Assembly (NCBI GenBank): GCA_034638255.1
Contig: JAWPGT010000005.1
Location: forward strand, 310,001-374,000
Direction: 5' to 3'
DNA length: 64,000 bases
DNA from: Coprinus comatus
Taxonomy: Eukaryota > Basidiomycota > Agaricomycetes > Agaricales > Agaricaceae
The notes under the pieces are model-generated. The model searched no databases. It was not told the DNA's origin and saw only the letters and a program-made list of their open reading frames with translations. Below are positions 46,335-59,144 of the stretch, piece by piece (position 1 is the stretch's first letter; the number at the start of each line of letters is the position of its first letter). The position numbers and the translations under genes are program-made.

Positions 46335-46837
46335 TCAGATATCGAAGTCATCATCATCCAATCCCTTTCTTCGATGGTACTATGTATGCAAGTAAGGTGT
46401 CTATTGCACGGCACGCAAGACCAGAACGTACCACGATTGTCGGCTTCTTTGTCCCAGACTTGGAGCTAGCGCCTTCCATCTATACAAAAATGAAACCCAG
46501 CACAGACACCGTGTCCACTTACAACACACCTGATCCAAAAAACCAATCAACATCTCCTCGTTGACCCTCCCTTTAAGCTGGCCAGTTTGTGCCAATCTTA
46601 AGAGTATACCCTCGATTTGTTTGGCCCTGTCCGGGCTGACAAGAGCAATTCTAGAAACTGAACAAAGTTTTAATTTGAGTTCCTAATAATTGGTGTAGCA
46701 CTCTCACGTCGTTCACGAGCGGCTGTGTCTAGAACAGTGACCATGGCATCTCGACGCAGCTGTTCTTCTTGTGCACGTTTGGCTTCATCTTCACTGCTTT
46801 GGCCTGGGAGCTTTGTGCCTGGTGGTAAGGAATCCAT
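46335..46837 (-). CDS. PDCD5 (TFAR19) homologue, small DNA-binding-like protein
   Basis: Small conserved protein of the PDCD5 family, a partner of the CCT chaperonin in animals. It is easily missed because its four exons are short: 46708-46837, 46530-46657, 46432-46479 and 46335-46379. Together they make 351 bases, 116 residues plus stop. The start MDSLPPGTKLPGQSSEDEAK leads into QEEQLRRDAMVTVLDTAARE and RLSRIALVSPDRAKQIEGIL, then LRLAQTGQLKGRVNEEMLIG. The end reads TIVYHRRKGLDDDDFDI. These match the family's central helical bundle and acidic C-terminus. All introns have GT-AG borders and the total is a multiple of three. It lies in a tight minus-strand series with PIG-H (133 bp) and the FAR-17a-like gene. 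Confidence 0.92.
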
Positions 46838-46970
46838 GATGTGGTGGTGTGTGTGTGAGAGGGTAGATCAATGATCTAAATTAGATCTATGCCTACACTG
46901 AACATACTGTTCTACACGAACAATCCTTCAGATTACATAAATCAAAGTACTAAACATATCAAGTTCGAAT

Positions 46971-47761
46971 CTATGTTCCCAGTTGGGTGGTGGGAGTAAT
47001 TCCACTTACTTCACAACCACCGTCTCCACCATCTTCGTCCTGTACATTCAACAATGTCTCATGAATACCGTGGTATACATCCAAGAGCACTGGCATTCGA
47101 GGGAGGATGTTCTGTTACGGTATCGAATTAATGCCAATGCACCATGAACACGTTGAAGTCTGACTGACCTCAAATATAACATCTAGAGAAAATCCAAGAG
47201 TTGGATGTTCTTTAACACCTGCCAGATAATACCGCACATCCCAACCATACAATCCTTCGTTTATAATCACGTCCTTCAGCATTGTTAAGGGTATAAATCG
47301 CCTTGAGATGGATATCGGCCATGCTGGGAGTCCTCTACGGGTTTCTAACTGTATGCCATGTGGAGGCACAACTATAACGCTTTCTGTTTTTTTGTGGGTC
47401 CGTAATTAGGGTATAGAATATGATGAGATTTGGGCATACCTTCCACTACCTGGGTAAGCTTTCTACAGAATAGGAAAAGTGACAACAGCGAAATAGATAC
47501 CATCCAACGTTGGTCGTAAGACTGGCATAACCAATAAATTAACACTCTTTATTCTAACTTTACTATATAACGACTCACGGGCATAAGAGCGAATAATACA
47601 GGAAGAACTGCCCAAAACCATGTCAGGTTGCTTGCTCGTCGTATAACTTTTCCAGATCCATTGTGAGCAATATACCAATTTTCAACGCGATACTCGCAAT
47701 AACCTTGATATTTAGTTACAGAGTATTCAGGATGGCCTGGAAGAGGGCGCGTCTGGTGCAT
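46971..47761 (-). CDS. PIG-H subunit of GPI-GlcNAc transferase (yeast Gpi15 type)
   Basis: Subunit of the ER enzyme that adds GlcNAc to phosphatidylinositol, the first step of GPI-anchor synthesis. Four exons (47579-47761, 47440-47521, 47169-47383, 46971-47111) total 621 bases, 206 residues. Start MHQTRPLPGHPEYSVTKYQG. Two hydrophobic stretches form the membrane hairpin: NLTWFWAVLPVLFALMP and MVSISLLSLFLFCRK. The PIG-H domain follows: GIQLETRRGLPAWPISISRR, FIPLTMLKDVIINEGLYGWD and VRYYLAGV, with the conserved ETRxG, FIPL and VINE blocks. The GPI pathway supplies anchors to cell-wall glucan enzymes, but there is no direct link to the glucanases here. Confidence 0.92.
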
Positions 47762-47847
47762 AAATATCAAAGTTGCAAATTCATATGGATGTGTAAGGGA
47801 AAATATGCTCTACGTCACAAGTGTAACGTGTAGATCAATTGGTATAA

Positions 47848-48743
47848 CTAATGATGTAGACTATTAAGGAGCCAAAATGACAGCGGTGCAATCAATCCTG
47901 CTCCTGTGTAGATGACCAAGCGGGTATGGAATGTATTCTCCGTGAGGAATGGATATGGAACTGAAAAATGCGAATGCTCCAGGTTACCGTGTACCACAAG
48001 CAAAAATAAGAAGACTTACAAACTCCGTTGTTATTTGACCCACAATGTTCTACCCACAATCCATACCCAATCGTGTACAGCAGAGCAAGGAGCGGGGCTA
48101 AGAGTTTTACCCCTCTCTTCCCGTATCTTCTTTCGAAGAGAAAAAAGTCAATCGTGAGAGCAACGGCTGGTACTGCATGCAAGCATAAATCCATGTCCAA
48201 TGGGATGTAAAAAAGCATTTCCATCATTGCATTTGCCGATGGGGTATCATCTGAAATTTCCTTCACTTTTAGGAGAATAAGCTTGGGGACCAAAAGAATC
48301 AGAGTCCAATAAATGGATGAAATAACAACGGTGAGCTAGAAGATTCTCAGTTGAGGTTGTTAGAGTAGCGACGAGGACTAACGGGAAGTGCAATCAGGAG
48401 TAATATTCTCTTGATGTAATAGAAAACTGGAAAACATGATAAACAAAGCTGTATGTGCGGGAGCAGAACTACACCGACCGGTCAGAGAAGGGAATGTATC
48501 CAATACCAGGCTAACAACCATAATCAGTCCCGCAAGAGCCAGTCTATTGAAATGTCATTGTACGATGTCTGGTCGTACGGGTTGTACATACCCTTGTATT
48601 GTCAGATATTGCCAAAAGCCTCCGTATTGTGCCTGCATCTCCGGGAAGACCTGTAGCCCCTCCAGACTTTTGAATCCGTATAACATTGCCCCCGTCGACA
48701 CGATATGTAGTATGAATCTTTGGAATGTCATTATACTTACCAT
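47848..48743 (-). CDS. FAR-17a/AIG1-like multi-pass membrane protein
   Basis: Member of the AIG1/ADTRP-like family of membrane proteins, whose animal relatives hydrolyse fatty-acid esters of hydroxy fatty acids. Five exons (48592-48743, 48479-48543, 48383-48426, 48020-48335, 47848-47960) total 690 bases, 229 residues. Start MVSIMTFQRFILHIVSTGAM; an internal Met at residue 5 is an alternative. The family landmarks are PSLTVFYYIKRILLLIALPL, TVVISSIYWTLILL, IPLDMDLCLHAVPAVALTID with the conserved His, FFLFERRYGKRG and LLYTIGYGLWVEH. The end reads HTRLVIYTGAGLIAPLSFWL. About six membrane helices are predicted. The start codon of PIG-H lies only 86 bp downstream of this stop. Confidence 0.88.
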
Positions 48744-49665
48744 GGAGGTTTGTTTTTAACACAAATACATATGTATACACTATATCACCGGTCCTTGGGC
48801 CATCACCCGACACCTCTCCTTGGGTCAAATGACCGTTTCTCGTTCAATTATTAAGGTAAAATTCTGTAAAATTCAGTGTAAGCTACTATCACTGCTATGC
48901 ATCTATTATAATTATGTAAATATATGTTTGGTGTCCATTCGTTCTTTTTTGATCCTCAATTAACTACAAAAACGGAATGATGCTAGCCCTATTACGGGCC
49001 AAACATTAACAAATTTGTTTTCGAAAAAATGTGGAAATTTTCTATTTGTATATAGAATCCTCTGACATCTGTTGTTTGGGTAGTAATTCCTCTTTGAAAA
49101 GTGAGACTCGCAAGGAGTTTGAGAATGGCAGATGACAATAATTGTCACGTTATATCTGTCCAGTTGATCAAATCTGCAGTTGGCGAATAGAGAGCCTGTT
49201 GGGTGGGAGAAACCCACAAAAGGCCTATTTTCAGTTGACCAATCTATCCCAAAGCCTCCAATACCAGAAACAAGCCAAGAAGCCAATATTGCAAGCTCAG
49301 ATCTATATTCTGGGATGATTAGATATGGAAGTGTGACGTGACGTGTCCCAAGGACCGGGTTTGGCCTGATAATGGCTGCTCGAAAGATTCATTTCTACAC
49401 ATCCCATTTTCGAACTTCTCTGTCTGAAATTAATATCTGGTGCGGAGACAGTGCATATACAGTGAAAGAAAAAAAAATTGGTGTGTAAAACTAAAACAGA
49501 AAAATGAATTTCAGCGGCCCAAGGACCAGTAATATACTAACATGTGCCAAAGGTGACGAGTGATGTCATGGAATATTACAACTACATAAACACCATACAT
49601 ATTAATTAAGATATTACAATTAAATCTAGAGTAAAGAGGAGGCAATTGGATAGGTTTCTACTTAT
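48744..49665. other. AT-rich intergenic region
   Basis: About 920 bp between the tandem minus-strand MCH1-like and FAR-17a-like genes. It is rich in A/T runs, including AAAAAAAATT near 49,470. A minus-strand open frame at 48,960-49,286 has no ATG at its beginning and no recognisable family. No tRNA-like B box was seen. Confidence 0.5.
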
Positions 49666-51432
49666 TTATAGTATGGTTTTCCACTGCCTCCAGATAAAAA
49701 GTGAGATGGCAAGGGCAAGCAAAGAGGTCGCAGTGGTGACCTGAAAAGTAGTTTGCCAACATTCCCTGCCTCTACAGATGCCTTCTCCACGCACATGCGC
49801 TTGAGAAACGAACGCATAGAAGTACGAGAATAATGGGTTACCCACAAAAGGTGCATACATGAGAATCCCAAAATTACGACCTAGGTTCTTCGAACCCCAT
49901 GTCGACGACACTATACTTGGACTAATTTGCACATTAGTTGCGATGTAATGTTAGAAAGGCGATACTGACATAACTGTGAAAGTAGCACTGTAACCCAGGC
50001 CAGTGCCCAAACTACACACAAATCAGTACGACTGAACGGAGAGTAGACACGAGATTTGACCTTAAAACCCATAAACCATCTTGAGTAACGATACCAAGAG
50101 ATGTCCAAAGGAATGTCAAGGCCAGAACAGATGCAGAGCAACATAGAAACGTTATTCGACTGATACGATGTTTTCTAGCTCGAATAAGGGTTCCGTTCGG
50201 AAGGTACATTGCAACGGGTGAGATGAAGTCCGCCAGGGGACCAACAAGAATTCTGGTTAATGTGTTTGCGAGGGAAATGAGTCGTACTTGTTGTGCGGTG
50301 TTGTCGACCACATGCGGTGTGGTATTTATTGCATCCCTCGTGGGTGATAGTAGCGCGGCAACAATCGTACCAATGTTAGAGATCACCATTTCGGACTGGT
50401 TGAAGCAAGATTAGAACGGGAATATTTAGTGAACCGGATACTCACAGCACCAAACACACAGATACAGAAGAGAATAATTAACCATACATAACCGTGTCTG
50501 AGGAAACCGAGTGTAGTATCAGTTTGGGAGTGCAGTTCAGGAACAAAGGCCGTGTCCTGTTCTGGTGACAAAAGTTGGGATCTTTCAGTAGGATTTTCAG
50601 AGCACTGAGGCTGCTGGGGGTTATCTTTAGAATTGCAACCTGCTTTGTTGAAAGCCATTGCTCCAAACATGTGTATTATCCCAGTGATCGCTGCCAGGTG
50701 TGTTGTGAATTGCACGACCTGAAGTGAGCCTGTTTCTTGGGTTATGTACCAGGTAGATGCAACTGACGTTAGAAACAGAGGTGATAACCCGAACAAGGCC
50801 ATGCTGATCCCCGAAGCAACTCCAGGATTCTGGGGAAACAAACGTGACGCAGCAAACAAGAATGAGAAGTAACTAGATATTCGTTAATGTATGTCTTTCT
50901 TGAAGAGGGGTTAGCTCACGAGAATACAGTTGCTAGTCCAGCCAGCCCGAAAGAAATGGTAAGAGACGCAGCAACCATTGATGAACGTGATATTAGTTGA
51001 GCCGAAGTTAAATTAACTTGATAGGAGAAGGAACCAAAGGCTATCACGAAGAGAATAGCTGCAGTGATCGAGCATCGAGAAGGACCATGGCGATCAATCA
51101 TCTTGCCCGCTAGAGCTGCAAATGGGTATTGCCCCATCATTGCGCTGGGCCTTGTGAGTATACCTTATAGGGGTAGAGATAATTACGAGTGACGCACGCA
51201 AGGACAATTGTTGTCAGCTGGGTCTGAGAGAGCCTGCATCTCTCAGCGAGAATGGGTGACATTAGCGGAAATGTGAATATGCCTCCGGAACACAACCTGG
51301 TCATAATGAGTACTCGAGTCTCGGAGACAACAAGTTGCCAGATGCGGTGACGTACGCATTCGCGACGATGGAACAGCAACCCAGGACCTTCCAAAGCGAC
51401 GGAAGCTGATGTGGGTACGATCTAGTGGACAT
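49666..51432 (-). CDS. MCH1-like major facilitator transporter
   Basis: Twelve-helix MFS transporter of the fungal MCH1 type (monocarboxylate-transporter-like; substrate not established, vacuolar in yeast). ATG 51432 begins MSTRSYPHQLPSLWKVLGCC. The family pattern follows: NALCSGGIFTFPLMSPILAE, RCRLSQTQLTTIVLA, MMGQYPFAALAGKMIDRHGP, ASRLFPQNPGVASGISMALF, GLSPLFLTSVASTWYI. A hydrophilic central loop with SENPTERSQLLSPEQD separates the two halves. The second half has MVISNIGTIVAALL, RLISLANTLTRILVGPLADF and NFGILMYAPFVGNPLFSYFY. The C-terminus ends LFIWRQWKTIL. It is divergent to argininosuccinate lyase over 168 bp. Confidence 0.88.
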
Positions 51433-51600
51433 CACGGACGACGACAAGAGCAGAGAGCATCCAGCTGACGGTTCGCCTATTTAAAGACCAGGAGACCACG
51501 CAGCTGACGCAGGTAACGTGACGTCAGAAGAACACTCACTACCATCTTAAAAGGCTGCCGATCTTATCGTGAACAACACACCAGCAGCACTAGACTAGCC
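51433..51600. promoter_or_regulatory. Shared promoter MCH1-like / argininosuccinate lyase
   Basis: A 168-bp divergent promoter. It carries a perfect 8-bp palindrome TGACGTCA at 51519-51526, a site type bound by CREB/ATF and Gcn4/CpcA-class bZIP factors. It lies 75 bp upstream of the lyase start. General amino-acid control of arginine genes by Gcn4-type factors is established in fungi; binding here is inferred. Confidence 0.6.
51519..51526. promoter_or_regulatory. Palindromic bZIP site TGACGTCA
   Basis: A perfect TGACGTCA sits in the divergent promoter of the arginine-pathway gene. The surrounding 14-mer TGACGTCAGAAGAA recurs at 58922. Confidence 0.6.
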
Positions 51601-53389
<1,789 letters not shown>

Positions 53390-53778
53390 ATATGTGTTGT
53401 GTACCGTAAACTTAAATAGACCAGGTGTATCACTACAACAAGAATAGGTTTTTTCTCCACTGCATGCATAATTTCCTTAGCCTAGTGACTGCGGACCAGT
53501 CTGCGATGGCAGTGAACTCTACCTACTATGTTCGCGGACAGTAAGTTATTGGGACCACTAAGCTCTTAATAGTGCGTGGCGGTGATTTGATCAAACAAAT
53601 GCTGTGAAAACTTAAACCGCCCCTGACTATTTGTTACAGTTTGCAACCAGCCACGAACAGCCATCAGGCCAACACTAAGGCCAACACTAACAAGAGCACC
53701 GTTGCTTTAAACGCCTTGACAGTTGCATTCGACTCACTTTCTTTCTTCCCTAACCTTACCACCTAATAAACAAAAGCC
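53390..53778. other. Intergenic, syntaxin promoter
   Basis: About 390 bp between two plus-strand genes. It contains the 12-bp tandem duplication described separately and a pyrimidine-rich stretch (CTTTCTTCCC) just before the syntaxin start, as is common in fungal promoters. Confidence 0.5.
53666..53689. repeat. Perfect 12-bp tandem duplication
   Basis: AGGCCAACACTA occurs twice head to tail (53666-53677 and 53678-53689), about 90 bp upstream of the syntaxin start. It may be a promoter element pair or a recent slippage duplication. Confidence 0.75.
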
Positions 53779-55211
53779 ATGGCAAGAGACAGACTAGCAG
53801 CAATGAGGGTGTGTACGAGAGAAAGAAATGGTGCCACATGGTCTTATTGATATTTGTTCGCAGGCGCAGCAGCAAGGGGGGAACACCGGCTAGTGAGTCT
53901 GCTCTGGTTATTTTCGCGAGTAGAGGCTAATTAGGTTCTGCAGTAGCTCATACCCGACGCAGGCGTCAGGTGGAGGTTATCAAAGCCGTACTGCTAACCC
54001 ATTCGCACAACAAGACGACAGCACATATGAGATGTCAAATGTGAAGGATAGCTCGCATATTGCGTCTCCTACTCCCGGTGATATGTCTAGCTTCTGGAAT
54101 GAGGTGGGTGTTGTATGTGGGCCACTTCTTACAATACTCATGTCGCTATGCAATTCCTCAGATTGGATCAATACAAGATATGCTCAAGACGTTCAATGAC
54201 AACGTTACGCGAATTGATCAATTGCACGGACGGTCATTGGATAACATGGAAGATGCAGCTGCTCAGCAAATTACCTCGCAAATGGATGAACTCGTAGCAG
54301 AAACCAGCGCTCTTAGTGGAACACTTAAGCGAAGGATTAAGGCATTGGAAAGCCAACCAACCTCTGGTCGAGATGCACAAATCCGCAGGCAACAGGTGTG
54401 TTACTCCGCTAACCGTCTTAACCCCGGTTCTCACAGCCAATGGTAGACGGCCCTGGTGAAATCCAAATTTGTAGAAGCTATTCAACACTACCAGCAAGTG
54501 GAGCAGCAATTCCGAGGAAAATATAAAGCACGCTTGGAACGGCAGTTCAAGATTGTCAAGCCTGATGCTACACCGGAAGAAGTGCGAGCTGTGGTGAATG
54601 ATACCAATAATGATCAGATCTTTAGTCAAGCGGTGTGTTGAAATCATTTTCTTCAATTAGCTATTGGTTGTTGACTGAGGCGGCTATTGCTTATTAGTTG
54701 ATGAACCCTGGGCGTTATGATGGATCCCGACGTGCTTATCGAGAAGTTCAAGAACGCCACGAAGAGATTAAGCGTATTGAACAAACTCTTGCCGAGCTCG
54801 CACAATTGTTCAATGATGTAGGTTTTACAGCAAGCAGTGTCCAATCGGGTGTACTTATGTGTTTGGCTCAGATGAGTGTTCTTGTTGAACAACAAGACGA
54901 GACAATCAATACCATTGAGGAAACTGCCGCGACAGTGGAGAAAGACACCGAAGTTGGGTAAGTATCTCAAACATCGATCGCCACATGTAATTAATTATTC
55001 CCCTAGATTGAACTACACTGTGAAAGCCGTGGACTCTGCACGTGCTGCTCGCAAAAAGAGATGGATCTGCTTCTTTATTACACTTATTGTCCTTATTATC
55101 GTTGGGATCGTTGTTGGAGTTCTTGTCAGCAGGAACATCAATAACAGCAACAGCAGCAATAACAACAACAGCAGCAATAACAGTGGAAATACTGGCAACA
55201 ATTCTGCTTAG
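53779..55211 (+). CDS. SSO1: Sso1-type plasma-membrane syntaxin (t-SNARE)
   Basis: Qa-SNARE for exocytic fusion at the plasma membrane. Eight exons (53779-53808, 53864-53892, 53944-54103, 54162-54395, 54447-54632, 54698-54817, 54872-54957, 55007-55211) total 1050 bases, 349 residues. The N-terminal part is Gly/Gln-rich (MARDRLAAMRAQQQGGNTGY). The Habc helices include FWNEIGSIQDMLKTFNDNV and VKSKFVEAIQHYQQVEQQF. The SNARE motif (QERHEEIKRIEQTLAELAQL to DETINTIEETA) has its central Gln in VLVEQQDE. A membrane anchor lies at about 301-322 (WICFFITLIVLIIVGIVVGV). It is followed by an unusual 27-residue Asn/Ser tail outside the cell. The intron at 54818-54871 is 54 bases without a stop. Confidence 0.93.
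54818..54871 (+). other. 54-base stop-free intron inside the SNARE motif
   Basis: GTAGGT donor and GGCTCAG acceptor flank a 54-base segment with no stop in the coding frame. Removing it joins LAQLFND directly to MSVLVEQQDE, the conserved Qa-SNARE sequence, so it is an intron. Retention would insert 18 residues and break the heptad layers. Confidence 0.8.
55136..55208 (+). repeat. AAC/AGC repeat coding an Asn/Ser tail
   Basis: Near-perfect run of AAC, AAT and AGC codons at the 3' end of the syntaxin gene, giving NSNSSNNNNSSNNSGNTGNN after the membrane helix. Its trinucleotide nature suggests slippage origin. Confidence 0.7.
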
Positions 55212-56133
55212 ATAGTAAGTAGTAACGAATTGTCAATCTACTGTGATGTGTGAACTAACCATACAACAGTCACCCCCTTTAGCGTTATCTTCCTTTCCTT
55301 TCCAGTTTCCGTGTACAACAATGATATTGGACATTTGTCGCGGGTCTAAAAAGTTGTGTTGCTTTATTACTATACCAGTCTAGGTAATACGCACTCGTTG
55401 GATTCCTTCCTTGTTTAAGATACCCTCAATATTCTGATTTCAATCTATAACAACGATCAGAACAAAAGCACGCTTGGTGAAGAATACCGTTGGGAGGTGT
55501 TATAGATAATTGCTTTCAAATACCTATTATATATCTGTGAGGCATCCACCCCATTGCGAGACCGGGTATGGGGGATTATTGTTAAGCGACATGTAATTTA
55601 TAAGCCATGCACTCGGCAGGAGGTTGAAGAAAGTCTGGAAAAATGACTACATACGACGGGTGAAAGAAGTAGAAACCAGTCAGATTTGAATAACTATATG
55701 CCCTACTCGGTAGAGCGGAACATATTAGTGCAAGATGTATGTACTTATAGTTGTAAAAGAAGTAAATTTATAGCTGAGTTATTGATACTTGTGCGCATCA
55801 CCGAGAACGGGACAAATGTTCGGCATGTAACGTGGTTTAATGAGCGTCCGGAGTGCGGGGCCGGAGGAACAAACTAGACGGGTGAATTGGGCATGCTGTG
55901 CGGATCGGACATGGAGACAGCCACGTGCGGGAGACATGGGCTTACGCGTCGCCCTCCTCGATCCTTTATAACACTGCCTGTCGACTTTCTTCCTCTGTCT
56001 ACAACCCCGACCCCCATCTCTTCCCTGCCCGTTTCCCCCCCTTCCGTTTGAGGTCTGTACCCTGAACCCTGCTCGGCTAGTCCACCGCTGACTCTCCTAT
56101 TACAGTTCCAGCTTGCTGTTAATTCCTACAATT
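55212..56133. other. Intergenic, AN1 gene promoter
   Basis: About 920 bp between tandem plus-strand genes. The first part is AT-rich. From about 55,850 base composition turns GC-rich, followed by CTTTATAACA near 55,967, which could be a TATA element about 165 bp before the AN1 start, and a C/T-rich leader. No RNA gene was seen. Confidence 0.5.
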
Positions 56134-56427
56134 ATGCCCGCCAAGAAACGCTGCCAATGCCACGATGAAACTGGCAACCAGTGTAATTCTGCCGCTCTTC
56201 GCATCGTTGGTGAATGCCCTCTCTGCCGTGCGCAGTTCTGTGGTTCTGTGAGTTACAACTCCTGTCTTGCGTGCTGCTAGTCTGACCCGATATCTCTTGC
56301 CTAGCACCGGCTACCCGAACATCATAACTGCAGTAATCTGGAAGACTGCCGACAACAGGCGTTCGACCGGAATAAGAGCAAGCTGGAGAGTGAGCGAACA
56401 GTGGCTTCCAAGATGGCTACTGCCTAG
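56134..56427 (+). CDS. Small AN1-type zinc-finger protein
   Basis: 78-residue protein made almost entirely of one AN1-type zinc finger. Two exons (56134-56247, 56305-56427) total 237 bases. It starts MPAKKRCQCHDETGNQCNSA. The metal-ligand series is CQCxxxxxxxxC, then ECPLCRAQFCGSHRLPEHHN, C and a final Cys in LEDCRQQAF, matching the AN1 pattern with its paired His residues. The C-terminus is a charged helix (FDRNKSKLESERTVASKMAT). AN1 proteins in fungi are often stress-related and bind ubiquitin or proteasome components. That role is not shown by this sequence. The long promoter with a possible TATA box suggests regulated expression. Confidence 0.85.
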
Positions 56428-57098
56428 TGTCCGCCTCCACTATAGTTCTGGATAGCGACCATCATATCATGCCTGTCCGCTCCTGCATATATTGACTCAT
56501 CTCCTTTTCTTTGATGCTATCCACATTCCTCTCCTCCCGTTTCTCTGGTTGCTTGTGATGCCTGTAGTTTTATTTTATTTCTCTGGGAGTGTGATCATGG
56601 CTTGACTATAGTATAGTAAGATAGAGTTGTCGAATTATAATTGGCGGTCTCTATAGACCCGTACATATTTTCCGGTATTTGAGCGGTGCGGTCTTAGTGG
56701 TTTTTTAATGCTTCTGGATCACATGGTCTTTGCAACCTCGGTCAATCGATCAGTACATAAAGGAGGGGCTGGAGTGCCACCACACCTCATACCCTCTTAT
56801 CAATTGTCTCCGTGTGCTGATTGCACACTTGCATCTACCCAATCTGCCCATCGCTCCCCAAGACACTCCTCGATATCACGTGGATACTCGCTTTGCAGTC
56901 CGTCGATTGACATTTGATTTCTCTCAGTGTGAGTACTCCCGGAACCCATACTTAGTATATTGGTCGCCTGGAACCGTGCTCGAGTTTCATGCTTATATAG
57001 TTGAGCATCGAATCCCAGTTTCTGCTTTGCACTAATACCCCGACCACTACCACTACCGCCTCTTCTTCAATTCGTTTCTAACTTATTTACCTTATTCA
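56428..57098. other. Intergenic, aspartate aminotransferase promoter
   Basis: About 670 bp between tandem plus-strand genes. It contains TGACTCA, a Gcn4/AP-1-type site, at 56493-56499. Two overlapping short frames near 56,710-57,035 show no family resemblance. A TGCTTATATAG TATA-like element lies near 56,990, about 105 bp before the start codon. Confidence 0.5.
56493..56499. promoter_or_regulatory. Gcn4-type site TGACTCA
   Basis: Perfect TGACTCA about 600 bp upstream of the aspartate aminotransferase start codon and 66 bp after the AN1 stop. It is the consensus for Gcn4/CpcA bZIP factors. The distance is large for a fungal promoter, so function is uncertain. Confidence 0.4.
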
Positions 57099-58801
<1,703 letters not shown>

Positions 58802-59144
58802 ATATGTGATTAGCAGCAAGTAATGATGATGTAGATGTGATTGAATAGAACTGGCTACGTCATAGACATGCACACATGAGTAACCACGTTCTAGGCCGTG
58901 AGAGATCAGGAACTAATGTCATGACGTCAGAAGAAAAGGGTGTCCGAGGGTTGGGAGTGATAGGCGGACACGAAGGGGTGATGGGGAAGATGACGTAGAG
59001 ACAACGGCGGAGCGAAGAGTGTGGAAAATTGACAGAGCAGTGTTCTTTCCTCTGCACCACGACGCGTCTTCCAGCAGCGTGCAGCTCGCGTGGAGAGTCC
59101 CGGCGTACTTATCTGTGAGTCTTCTCTCTGCCTCCTCCACCGTC
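58802..59144. other. Intergenic, PP4R1 promoter
   Basis: About 340 bp between tandem plus-strand genes. It holds a perfect TGACGTCA palindrome at 58922-58929 and a related GATGACGTAG near 58,990, then the PP4R1 leader. The 14-mer TGACGTCAGAAGAA is identical to the one at 51519. Confidence 0.55.
58922..58929. promoter_or_regulatory. Palindromic bZIP site TGACGTCA
   Basis: Second perfect TGACGTCA in the window, about 120 bp after the aminotransferase stop and 223 bp before the PP4R1 start, so it would act on PP4R1 if functional. Confidence 0.5.

Noticed and set aside
48960..49286. 108-codon open frame on the minus strand
   Set aside because: It begins without ATG, resembles no family I know, has uneven composition and lies in an AT-rich spacer.
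56708..57035. Two overlapping plus-strand frames (69 and 101 codons) upstream of the aminotransferase
   Set aside because: Mutually overlapping, no family resemblance, and they cover the probable promoter with its TATA-like element.
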